From Williamsia serinedens (lineage in GTDB: Bacteria; Actinomycetota; Actinomycetes; Mycobacteriales; Mycobacteriaceae), in assembly GCF_024171725.1 (NCBI RefSeq), contig NZ_JAMTCG010000003.1, positions 310,001 through 374,000 on the forward strand: a stretch of DNA of 64,000 nt. The letters run 5' to 3'. A model generated the notes under the pieces. It saw only the letters and a program-made list of their open reading frames with translations, did not search any database and was not told the DNA's origin. The position numbers and the translations under genes are program-made. This document shows, piece by piece, positions 40,198-47,914 of the stretch. Positions within the stretch are counted from its first letter, which is position 1. Each line of letters opens with the position of its first letter.

Positions 40198-40983
40198 ATG
40201 ACCACAGCAGCAGAGTCGCCCTCGGTGTCGACGCCGGGATCGCCGGACCGTCTGACGCAGAAGCACATCGACGGCGAGATCGCCGCGCTCGCCGGGGACA
40301 CCTCGGGGCCGCAGCCGCGCCTGGACTACGCGCCCTACCGCAGCAGCCTCCTGCGCCACCCGCGCGTCGCACCGGTCGACGTCGACCCGGAGGGCGTGGA
40401 GCTGTGGGCGCCGGTGTTCGGACACCGGGACGTGTCGCCGCTCGAGAGCGACCTCACGATCGCCCACCGCGGTGAGCCGATCGGTGAGCGGATGGTCGTC
40501 ACCGGTCGCGTGATCGACGGTGACGGCCGACCGGTCGCGGGCCAGCTGGTCGAGGTCTGGCAGGCCAACGCCGCCGGCCGCTACGTCCACCAGCGTGACC
40601 AGCACCCGGCCCCGCTGGACCCCAACTTCACCGGGACCGGCCGCTGCCTCACCGACGCCGACGGCACCTACCGCTTCGTCACCATCAAGCCCGGGCCCTA
40701 CCCCTGGCGCAACCACGAGAACGCCTGGCGGCCGGCACACATCCACTTCTCGCTGTTCGGCACCGACTTCACCCAGCGGCTGATCACCCAGATGTACTTC
40801 CCCGGCGACCCGCTGATCGCGCTCGACCCGATCTGCCAGGCCATCACCGACCCCGCCGCGCGGGACCGACTGGTCGCCACCTACGACCACGACGTGACAC
40901 GCCCCGAACTGAGCACGGGGTACCGGTGGGACATCGTCCTGACCGGGTCGGCCCGGACGGTCTTCGAGGAGGACGAGCAGTGA
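40198..40983 (+). CDS. pcaH: Protocatechuate 3,4-dioxygenase beta subunit
   Basis: The iron-bearing 261-residue subunit of the intradiol enzyme that opens protocatechuate to 3-carboxy-cis,cis-muconate. Fe(III) ligands Y129 (GRYVHQ), Y168 (GPYPW), H181 and H183 (AHIHFS) and the R178 base are in place. No ribosome site precedes ATG 40198. It overlaps pcaG by GTGA. Confidence 0.96.
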   Translation: MTTAAESPSVSTPGSPDRLTQKHIDGEIAALAGDTSGPQPRLDYAPYRSSLLRHPRVAPVDVDPEGVELWAPVFGHRDVSPLESDLTIAHRGEPIGERMVVTGRVIDGDGRPVAGQLVEVWQANAAGRYVHQRDQHPAPLDPNFTGTGRCLTDADGTYRFVTIKPGPYPWRNHENAWRPAHIHFSLFGTDFTQRLITQMYFPGDPLIALDPICQAITDPAARDRLVATYDHDVTRPELSTGYRWDIVLTGSARTVFEEDEQ

Positions 40984-41531
40984 GCGCACCGACCCCGGGC
41001 CAGACCGTCGGACCCTTCTTCGGCTACGCACTCCCCTACGCCGGCGGCGAGCACCTCGTGCCGGTCGGTCGCGCGGACGCGATCCGCCTGACCGGCCGCG
41101 TCCTCGACGGCCACGGCGAGCCCGTCCCCGACGCCCTCGTCGAGATCTGGCAGCGCGATGCGGACGGGTCGACGCCACAGGTCGAGGGCTCGCTCGCGCG
41201 GGACGGCTGGACCTTCACCGGTTTCGGTCGCGCGCCGACCGACGCGACCGGCCGGTTCACCTTCACCACGCTGCGCCCCGGGCGGCCGACCACCGGGGGT
41301 GCGTCGTTCATCGCGGTCGCGGTGATGGCGCGCGGCCTCCTCGATCGCCTGCTCACCCGCGTCTACCTCCCCGACGACCCCGCCCTCGACGACGACCCCC
41401 TGCTGTCCTCGCTGCCCGCCGAACGGCGCGCGACACTGATCGCCACGGCGGACGACGCGGGGTACGTCTTCGACATCCGACTCCAGGGCGCGGACGAGAC
41501 AGTGTTCCTGCACCACGGCGCCGCGCACTGA
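40980..41531 (+). CDS. pcaG: Protocatechuate 3,4-dioxygenase alpha subunit
   Basis: The 183-residue alpha subunit, with the same beta-sandwich fold but without the iron ligands. TPGQTVGPFFGYALPY at the start and LVEIWQRDADG are characteristic. GTG 40980 overlaps the pcaH stop, and its own stop overlaps the pcaB ATG (TGATG). Confidence 0.95.
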   Translation: MSAPTPGQTVGPFFGYALPYAGGEHLVPVGRADAIRLTGRVLDGHGEPVPDALVEIWQRDADGSTPQVEGSLARDGWTFTGFGRAPTDATGRFTFTTLRPGRPTTGGASFIAVAVMARGLLDRLLTRVYLPDDPALDDDPLLSSLPAERRATLIATADDAGYVFDIRLQGADETVFLHHGAAH

Positions 41532-42751
41532 TGACCGGTCTCCTGTGGCCGGGTGACCACCGCGCCGGAGACGCTTTCTCCGACGCATCCGTGGTCGCCG
41601 CCGCGGTGCGCGTCGAGTCGGTGTGGCTGTCCGCGCTCGGTGAGATCGGCGTCGCCCCACGGTTCGCCGACGGGATCGTCGACGAGGCGGGTGCAGCTCT
41701 CGCCGACGATGCCGAGATCGCGGCACTCGCGGCCGCGGGCGAGAACGCGGGCAACCCGATCGTCCCGCTGCTCTCCCGCCTCCGGGACCTTCTCGCCGAC
41801 CGCGATCCCGACGCGGCACGGTGGCTGCACGCAGGCCTGACGAGTCAGGACGTCCTCGACACCGCACTGATGATCGTCACCCGCGACACCGTCCGCGCGA
41901 TCCGCGCGGAACTCGATGGCGTGATCACCGCGCTCGCCGGCCACCTCGACCGCCACCGATCCACACCCATGATCGGCCGCACACTGACCCAGCCCGCCGT
42001 CGAGATCACCGCCGGGGTCAAGATCGCCGCCTGGTGCGACGGCGTCCTCGACGCCGACGACGATCTCACCGCCCTGCGCTTCCCGGCCTCGCTCTCCGGC
42101 GCAGCCGGCTCACGGTCGGGAACAGTCGCCCTCGGCGTCGCGGCACCTCGCGACCTCGCGGACACCGTCGCGGCCGGACTCGGCCTGGCCACCACACATC
42201 CCTGGCACACGACCCGCGCGCCGATCACCCGCGCCGCCGACGCGCTCCAGGGCTGCACCGCGGCCCTCGGTCGCATCGCCACCGACGTCATCACGGGGTC
42301 GCGACCGGAGATCGGCGAGTTCACCGAACCCACCGCCGCGGGCCGGGGCGGATCGTCGGCGATGCCACAGAAGGTGAACCCCGTCCTGTCGGTGCTCATC
42401 CGACGGACGGCACTGACCGCTCCCGCGCTCGCGGCACTGATTCACACCGCCGCCGCCGACGCCGGCGACGAACGCCCACCCGGCGCATGGCACGTCGAAT
42501 GGGAACCCCTGCAGTCGCTGGCCCGGCACACCCTGGCCGCCGCCCGACAGGCCGCCGAACTCACCGCCGGATTGCAGATCCACGCCGACGCGATGGCCGG
42601 TCGGGTCGCGCGACACCGCGACGACATCGACGCCGAACATCGCACGCTCGGTCGACTCGTCGGTCGCGACGACATCGACGCCCGTGGCGACGCCGACGCC
42701 ATCGTCGACGCCACCCTGACCCGCATCCGACAGCGAGAGGATCACCCGTGA
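41531..42751 (+). CDS. pcaB: 3-carboxy-cis,cis-muconate cycloisomerase
   Basis: A 406-residue fumarase/aspartase-superfamily enzyme that lactonises carboxymuconate. GRGGSSAMPQKVNP is the superfamily signature loop with the catalytic serine. HAGLTSQDVLDTAL and GRTLTQPAVEITAG are further family motifs. It is coupled to pcaG and, by overlap, to the pcaD-pcaC fusion. Confidence 0.95.
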   Translation: MTGLLWPGDHRAGDAFSDASVVAAAVRVESVWLSALGEIGVAPRFADGIVDEAGAALADDAEIAALAAAGENAGNPIVPLLSRLRDLLADRDPDAARWLHAGLTSQDVLDTALMIVTRDTVRAIRAELDGVITALAGHLDRHRSTPMIGRTLTQPAVEITAGVKIAAWCDGVLDADDDLTALRFPASLSGAAGSRSGTVALGVAAPRDLADTVAAGLGLATTHPWHTTRAPITRAADALQGCTAALGRIATDVITGSRPEIGEFTEPTAAGRGGSSAMPQKVNPVLSVLIRRTALTAPALAALIHTAAADAGDERPPGAWHVEWEPLQSLARHTLAAARQAAELTAGLQIHADAMAGRVARHRDDIDAEHRTLGRLVGRDDIDARGDADAIVDATLTRIRQREDHP

Positions 42752-43926
42752 CCGCACTGCGTCTGAGCACCGTCGATCTGAGCGATCACCAGCCAGGGCG
42801 GCCGATCGTCGTCCTCGGACCGTCGCTCGGGACGTCGGTCACCGCACTCTGGGGCACCTGCGCCGCACTGCTCGCCGACCACGCGGACGTCGTCGGCTGG
42901 GACCTGCCCGGCCACGGCACCGGGACACCGGTCGACGCCGCGTTCTCCGTCGAGGACCTCGCCGACGCGGTGGCCGCGATCGTTGACGACCTGCGCGACA
43001 CCCGCGGCCACGTGCCGATCCACTACGCCGGCGACTCGGTCGGGGGCGCTGTCGGACTCGCTCTCGCACTGCGTCATCCGCACCTGCTCTCCACCGCGAC
43101 GCTGGCGTGCACCGGCGCGCGGATCGGCACCGAGGAGAGCTGGAGGGACCGGGCGGCCACCGTCCGGTCGGGAGGTGTCGAGGCCGTCGTCGAGGGGTCC
43201 CTCGAGCGGTGGTTCGGGCCGGGGTTCCGCGACCGCGAACCCGCCGCGGTCGCGGATCTCATCGCGGCCCTGCGCGCCTGCGACGCGGAGAGCTACGCGC
43301 GGGTGTGCGAGGCGCTCGGCGCCTTCGACATCCGGGAGTCCCTGCCCCGCATCGTGACCCCGATCCGCCTGATCGCCGGCCGCGACGACGTCGCCACCCC
43401 GGTCGACGGCATGGAATTCGTCGCCGAGCGCGTCCCGAGCGGACGTCTGCGGGTGCTCGACGGCGTCGGTCATCTCGCGCCGATCGAGGCGCCGCAGATC
43501 GTCGCCGACGAGATCGTCGCCGGACTCGACGCCGCGGGCTCGGCGACCGCGGCGCAGACGTACGCGCGCGGGATGAGCGTCCGACGGCAGGTGGCCGGCG
43601 AGGACTGGGTCGACCGGGCCGTCGCGGCGACGACGCCGTTCACCGCGGACTTCCAGGACTTCATCACGCGCTACGCGTGGGGATCGGTCTGGACCCGCCC
43701 CGGCCTCGACCGTCGCAGCCGCTCGATGATCACCATCACCGCCCTCGTCGCGCGGGGTCACCAGCACGAGCTGGCCATGCACATCCGGGCCGGCCTCACC
43801 AACGGGTTGTCGCGGGAAGAAATCCGCGAGGTGCTGATGAACGCCGCGATCTACTGCGGCGTGCCCGACGCCAACACCGCGTTCCGCATCGCGCAGTCGG
43901 TGTTCGACGAGCTCGACGCCACCTGA
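42748..43926 (+). CDS. pcaL: PcaD-PcaC fusion (PcaL): enol-lactonase and decarboxylase
   Basis: A 392-residue bifunctional protein. Residues 1-260 are an alpha/beta hydrolase (nucleophile S97 in AGDSVGG, His in GVGHLAPIE), the beta-ketoadipate enol-lactone hydrolase. Residues about 270-392 form the AhpD-like 4-carboxymuconolactone decarboxylase (RSRSMITITALVARG and HIRAGLTNGLSREEIREVLMNAAIYCGVP). Such fusions are known in Rhodococcus and Streptomyces. GTG 42748 overlaps the pcaB stop. Confidence 0.95.
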   Translation: MTALRLSTVDLSDHQPGRPIVVLGPSLGTSVTALWGTCAALLADHADVVGWDLPGHGTGTPVDAAFSVEDLADAVAAIVDDLRDTRGHVPIHYAGDSVGGAVGLALALRHPHLLSTATLACTGARIGTEESWRDRAATVRSGGVEAVVEGSLERWFGPGFRDREPAAVADLIAALRACDAESYARVCEALGAFDIRESLPRIVTPIRLIAGRDDVATPVDGMEFVAERVPSGRLRVLDGVGHLAPIEAPQIVADEIVAGLDAAGSATAAQTYARGMSVRRQVAGEDWVDRAVAATTPFTADFQDFITRYAWGSVWTRPGLDRRSRSMITITALVARGHQHELAMHIRAGLTNGLSREEIREVLMNAAIYCGVPDANTAFRIAQSVFDELDAT

Positions 43927-43934
43927 GGCGCGAC

Positions 43935-43949
43935 TTCCACTCAGCGGAA
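43935..43949. promoter_or_regulatory. IclR-type operator before the HD gene
   Basis: TTCCACTCAGCGGAA is an imperfect 15-bp palindrome in the 55-bp gap between pcaL and the HD-domain gene. Its reverse complement TTCCGCTGAGTGGAA is nearly identical to the site before creJ (TTCCGCTGAACGGAA). Confidence 0.6.
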
Positions 43950-43981
43950 GCCGCGGGTGGACTCAGGCCGACCCGACAGGT

Positions 43982-44683
43982 GTGATCCAGGTCATGCTCC
44001 CCGTGTTGACGCCCTCGCAGAACCAGCTCGGCCGCGACGTCGCCCGATTCGTGCCCGCGGCGTCCGAGGTGCCGGGGATGCAGGAGTTGCCGCCCGCGCA
44101 CCGGGAGATCTGGGAGCGCGCAGTGCCCTACCTCGACACCCGCGGCAACGACGGCCACACCATCTACGCCTACGGCCTGGCGCGCGCGCTGGTCGACCTG
44201 CATCCTGACGCCGATCCCGAGGTCGTGCTGCCGGCGATCCTGCTCCACGACACCGGGTGGTCCCAGGTCCCGTCCGACGACGTCCTCTCCGCCATCGAAC
44301 CCGGCGCCGGACGGCCCGACCTGGTGATCCTCCACGAGAAGGAGGGGGCCCGGATCGCGACCGACATCCTCACCGAGCTGGGACATGACGCGGACCGGAC
44401 CGCGCGAATCGTCGAGATCATCGACGGTCACGACTCCCGACGGACCGCCTTGTCGCTCGACGACTCGCTGATGAAGGACGCCGACAAGCTGTGGCGCCTC
44501 ACGCCACACGGCGTCGACCTCGTCATGGACTGGTTCGGCCTCGACCGGAACGCCGCACACCGTCTCATCGGCTCCCGAGTGCACGAGCACCTCTTCACCG
44601 ACGCCGCCCGGACGATGGCTCGCGGGTTCGCCGCGATCGCCTCGATCGACACCCTCGACCAGCGCGTCGCGCTCGGCCGCTGA
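43982..44683 (+). CDS. HD-domain phosphohydrolase, CreD paralogue
   Basis: A 233-residue HD-superfamily protein. The metal-binding His-Asp pair is H89-D90 in AILLHDTGW, with further expected ligands in HTIYAYGLA and EIIDGHDSR, and DADKLWR near the end. It shares this whole pattern with creD (52127). It is followed immediately by an IclR gene and preceded by an IclR-type operator. It starts at GTG 43982; ATG 43994 is possible. A second aryl-phosphate phosphatase is the best guess. Confidence 0.72.
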   Translation: MIQVMLPVLTPSQNQLGRDVARFVPAASEVPGMQELPPAHREIWERAVPYLDTRGNDGHTIYAYGLARALVDLHPDADPEVVLPAILLHDTGWSQVPSDDVLSAIEPGAGRPDLVILHEKEGARIATDILTELGHDADRTARIVEIIDGHDSRRTALSLDDSLMKDADKLWRLTPHGVDLVMDWFGLDRNAAHRLIGSRVHEHLFTDAARTMARGFAAIASIDTLDQRVALGR

Positions 44684-44684
44684 C

Positions 44685-45467
44685 GTGCGGACATCGGAAC
44701 CCGGGCGCAGCGTCGCCGGTCGTGTCCTGAGCCTCCTCGAGGCGTTCGAGACGCGCGGGTCGGCCCTCACCCTCACCCAGCTGGCCGAGGCCGCGGGACT
44801 GCCCGCGTCGACGGCGCATCGCCTCGTCGGCGAACTCGTCGAGTGGGGGGCGCTCACCCGCGACGAACAGGGGCGCTACCACGTCGGGATGCGGCTGTGG
44901 GAGCTGTCTCAGAGCGCCGACCGGCGGTTGCGCGACACCGCGCGTCCCTTCCTGCAGGACCTGTTCTCGCTCACCGGCGAGACCGCTCACCTCGCGGTGC
45001 GCGTCGAGAACGACGCGTTGTACGTCGACCGGGTCTACGGGTCGCGCCGGGTCCCCCGCGCGTCGCGGATCGGCGGGCGACTCCCGTTGCACGCGACCGC
45101 CGTCGGGAAAGTACTGCTCGCCGGCGAGGAGCCGTGGTTTTGCGACGCCTACCTCGCGCGGGCGCTCGAGGCACCCACCCGCCGCACCCACGTCGACCCT
45201 GCCGGGCTGAGCAGCGAGCTGCGCCGCATCGCCGACGCGGGCCACGCGATCACGGCCGAGGAGGTGCGCGTCGGAGCGTCGTCGATCGCGGTGCCCGTGG
45301 TCGTCGGCGGCGTCGTCGTCGCGGCCATCGGCCTGGTCGTCGGGTCCCACGACTCGTCGCGGATGACGCGCCACCTGCCGACGTTGCACGGCGTCGCCGA
45401 CCGCGTCGGGACGGCTCTGTCTCACCTCCCCGCGGGCTACACGCGCCCCGCAGCTCACTTCCGCTGA
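44685..45467 (+). CDS. IclR-family regulator of the cre cluster (CreR-like)
   Basis: A 260-residue IclR-type regulator with an N-terminal winged helix (LTLTQLAEAAGLPASTAHRLVGELV) and effector domain (GGRLPLHATAVGKVLLA). GTG 44685 follows the HD gene by one base. Its stop codon lies inside the TTCCGCTGAACGGAA dyad that precedes creJ. Position suggests control of the cresol genes and perhaps of the HD gene and pcaH, whose promoters carry similar dyads. Confidence 0.8.
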   Translation: MRTSEPGRSVAGRVLSLLEAFETRGSALTLTQLAEAAGLPASTAHRLVGELVEWGALTRDEQGRYHVGMRLWELSQSADRRLRDTARPFLQDLFSLTGETAHLAVRVENDALYVDRVYGSRRVPRASRIGGRLPLHATAVGKVLLAGEEPWFCDAYLARALEAPTRRTHVDPAGLSSELRRIADAGHAITAEEVRVGASSIAVPVVVGGVVVAAIGLVVGSHDSSRMTRHLPTLHGVADRVGTALSHLPAGYTRPAAHFR

Positions 45468-45473
45468 ACGGAA
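45459..45473. promoter_or_regulatory. IclR-type operator before creJ
   Basis: TTCCGCTGAACGGAA pairs TTCCG with CGGAA around five bases. It overlaps the end of the IclR gene and lies about 75 bases before the creJ start. It is the most symmetric of the four related dyads in the window. Confidence 0.65.
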
Positions 45474-45546
45474 AGCGGCCGTTGTGACCGCAGCCACACC
45501 CTTCGACACTCGACGAGTCAGATCACAGAAGCGAACTGGAGTTCTC

Positions 45547-46794
45547 GTGACCGCACAGACGATGGGATGCCCGGCCCACCACGGGTACGAACCGTTCCGT
45601 CAGGACGACCCGTTCCCCTCGTACGCCGCCCTGCGCCGCGACGAGCCGGTGATGTACGACGAGCGCATCGGGTACTGGGTGGTCACCCGCTACGACGACG
45701 TCAAGGCCGTGTTCGGTGACTGGGACACCTTCAGCAGCGAGAACGCGCAGGCACCCGTCCGCAAGCGCGGCCCCGAGGCCACCCGGATCATGACCGAGGG
45801 CGGCTTCACCGCGTACTCCGGACTGTCGGCTCGCATCCCGCCGGACCACACCCGGATCCGCAAGATCGCGCAGAAGGCCTTCACCCCGCGGCGCTACCGG
45901 GTCCTCGAGCCCAGCATCCGCGCGCACGTCGTCTCCCAGGTCGAGGCCATGCTCGCCCGCGCGACACCCGGCGGCGACATCGTCCGCGACCTCGCCTACG
46001 ACGTCCCCACCGTCACGATCCTCACGCTGCTCGGCGCGGACGTGACCCAGGTGGAGCAGTTCAAGCGGTGGTCCGACTCGCGCGCCGCGATGACGTGGGG
46101 TGACCTGTCCGACGAGGAGCAGATCCCGCACGCGCACAACCTCGTCGAGTACTGGGCCGAGTGCCGACGCCTCGTGGCGCAGGCACACGAGACCGGTCCC
46201 GACAGCCTCATCGGCGATCTCGTCCGCGCACAACAGGCCGGCGACGAGATCACCGACCACGAGATCGCCTCGCTCGCCTACAGCATGCTGTTCGCCGGCC
46301 ACGAGACGACGACGACGCTGATCGCCAACTCGGTCCGGGAACTGCTGTCGCACCCCGATGAATGGGCGGAGGTCGTCGCCGATCCCGACCGCATCCCCGG
46401 CGCCGTCGACGAGGTGCTCCGCCACAGCGGGTCGATCGTCGCCTGGCGGCGAAAAGCGCTGCGCGACGCCCAGATCGGTGGCGTCGACATCCCGGAGGGT
46501 GCCGAGATCCTGCTGGTGATGGGGTCGGCGAACCGGGACGAGGACCGGTTCGAGGACGGCGAGACCTTCGACATCACCCGCGCGAACGCCCGCGAGCACC
46601 TGTCGTTCGGCTTCGGCATCCACTTCTGCCTCGGCAACCTGCTGGCCAAGCTGCAGGCGAAGGTCGCCCTCGAGGAACTCGTCCGGCTCGCACCGGATCT
46701 CCGTCTCACCGATGACGCCGACATCCGCTTCGGCGACAACCTGTCCTTCCGGGCCCCGACGACGGTCCCGGTCACATGGGAGGCACGGTCATGA
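45547..46794 (+). CDS. creJ: Cytochrome P450, CreJ type
   Basis: A 415-residue soluble P450. The I-helix motif is AGHETTT (250-256), the K-helix is EVLR (289-292) and the haem ligand is C361 (FGFGIHFCLG). GTG 45547 has CTGGAG upstream; the earlier GTG 45484 would add 21 residues. It heads a run of creH, creI, SDR, ferredoxin, ferredoxin reductase, HD phosphatase and aldehyde dehydrogenase, the gene set of the Corynebacterium glutamicum cre system, where CreJ oxidises the methyl group of 4-methylphenyl phosphate. The substrate is inferred from that context. Confidence 0.88.
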   Translation: MTAQTMGCPAHHGYEPFRQDDPFPSYAALRRDEPVMYDERIGYWVVTRYDDVKAVFGDWDTFSSENAQAPVRKRGPEATRIMTEGGFTAYSGLSARIPPDHTRIRKIAQKAFTPRRYRVLEPSIRAHVVSQVEAMLARATPGGDIVRDLAYDVPTVTILTLLGADVTQVEQFKRWSDSRAAMTWGDLSDEEQIPHAHNLVEYWAECRRLVAQAHETGPDSLIGDLVRAQQAGDEITDHEIASLAYSMLFAGHETTTTLIANSVRELLSHPDEWAEVVADPDRIPGAVDEVLRHSGSIVAWRRKALRDAQIGGVDIPEGAEILLVMGSANRDEDRFEDGETFDITRANAREHLSFGFGIHFCLGNLLAKLQAKVALEELVRLAPDLRLTDDADIRFGDNLSFRAPTTVPVTWEARS

Positions 46795-47870
46795 CCGTCC
46801 ACATCCAGTTCTTCGACGCCGGACTGCCCGGTGACATCGACCTGCTCGGCGGCAAGTGCGCCTCCCTGGTCACCATGACCGCCGCCGGGATGCCCGTCCC
46901 ACCCGGGTTCGCCGTCACGACAGCGGCCTACGACGCGTTCGTCACCGGATCAGGGCTACGCGCCATCATCGACGACGAGCTCACCGGCCTCGACCCCGCC
47001 GACGTCGCGGGCGTCGACGCGGTCTCGTCCCGCATCCGCGACGCGATCTGCGCGGCGGAGGTGCCCGCCGACCTCCGCGCCGCGACGATCGCGGCCTACG
47101 AGGACCTGCAGAGCCGCTTCGCGACCACGGTGCCGGTGGCGGTGCGGTCGTCGGCCACCGCCGAGGATCTCCCCGACGCGAGCTTCGCCGGCCAGCAGGA
47201 CACCTATCTGTGGCTGACCGACCTCGACAGCGTCCTGCACCACATCCGGCGCTGCTGGGCGTCGCTCTACACCAGTCGCGCCATCACCTACCGGCTGAAG
47301 AACGGTATCACCGAGGACGGCCTCTCGATGGCCGTCGCCGTCCAGAAGATGGTGTCGGCGAGGACCGCCGGCGTGGCCATGACGCTGAACCCGACGACCG
47401 GCGACCGCTCCAAGATCGCCATCGACGCCTCCTGGGGCGTGGGCGAATCCGTCGTCTCCGGCACCGTGACCCCCGACAACCTCCTGCTGGACAAGGTGAT
47501 GCTGTCCGTCGTCACCGAGCGCATCGGCGACAAGCACGTCGAGCTCGTCCCCGACGTCGACGCCGGACGGCTCGTCGAACGCGAGGTCGAGCCGGACCGC
47601 CGGAGCGTCCGGTGTCTGTCCGACGAGCAGGTCACCGCGGTGGCGGCGATGGCCAAGCGCGCCGAGAAGCACTACGGCTGCCCGCAGGACATCGAGTGGG
47701 CGTTCGACCGCGACCTCCCTGCCGGGGAGGACCTCGTGTTGCTGCAGTCCCGACCGGAGACCGTGCACTCCTGTGCGGCCGCCGTGGCACCGGCGCATTC
47801 GGCCCCGGCCGGCACCGGCTTCTCCTTCTCCGGGTTGTCGACCGGCCTGTTCGGCCGACCCACGACCTGA
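46791..47870 (+). CDS. creH: Phenol-phosphorylating synthase, ATP-binding subunit (CreH type)
   Basis: A 359-residue protein matching only the N-terminal ATP-binding domain of PEP synthase: LGGKCASLVTMTAAGMPVPPGFAVTT, VAVRSSATAEDLPDASFAGQQDTYL, and QDIEWAFD with LLQSRPET near the end. The phospho-histidine domain is supplied by the next gene. In cre systems CreH and CreI together phosphorylate p-cresol on its hydroxyl. The ATG overlaps the creJ stop. Confidence 0.88.
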   Translation: MTVHIQFFDAGLPGDIDLLGGKCASLVTMTAAGMPVPPGFAVTTAAYDAFVTGSGLRAIIDDELTGLDPADVAGVDAVSSRIRDAICAAEVPADLRAATIAAYEDLQSRFATTVPVAVRSSATAEDLPDASFAGQQDTYLWLTDLDSVLHHIRRCWASLYTSRAITYRLKNGITEDGLSMAVAVQKMVSARTAGVAMTLNPTTGDRSKIAIDASWGVGESVVSGTVTPDNLLLDKVMLSVVTERIGDKHVELVPDVDAGRLVEREVEPDRRSVRCLSDEQVTAVAAMAKRAEKHYGCPQDIEWAFDRDLPAGEDLVLLQSRPETVHSCAAAVAPAHSAPAGTGFSFSGLSTGLFGRPTT

Positions 47871-47914
47871 CCTGTTCCGCACCAGCCCACTCACACACCA
47901 CGACAGGACACCTG

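Noticed and set aside
45547-46794. P450 as a guaiacol O-demethylase (GcoA type)
   Set aside because: GcoA works with a single fused reductase GcoB. Here separate ferredoxin and reductase genes and the phosphorylation and phosphatase genes match the cre system instead.
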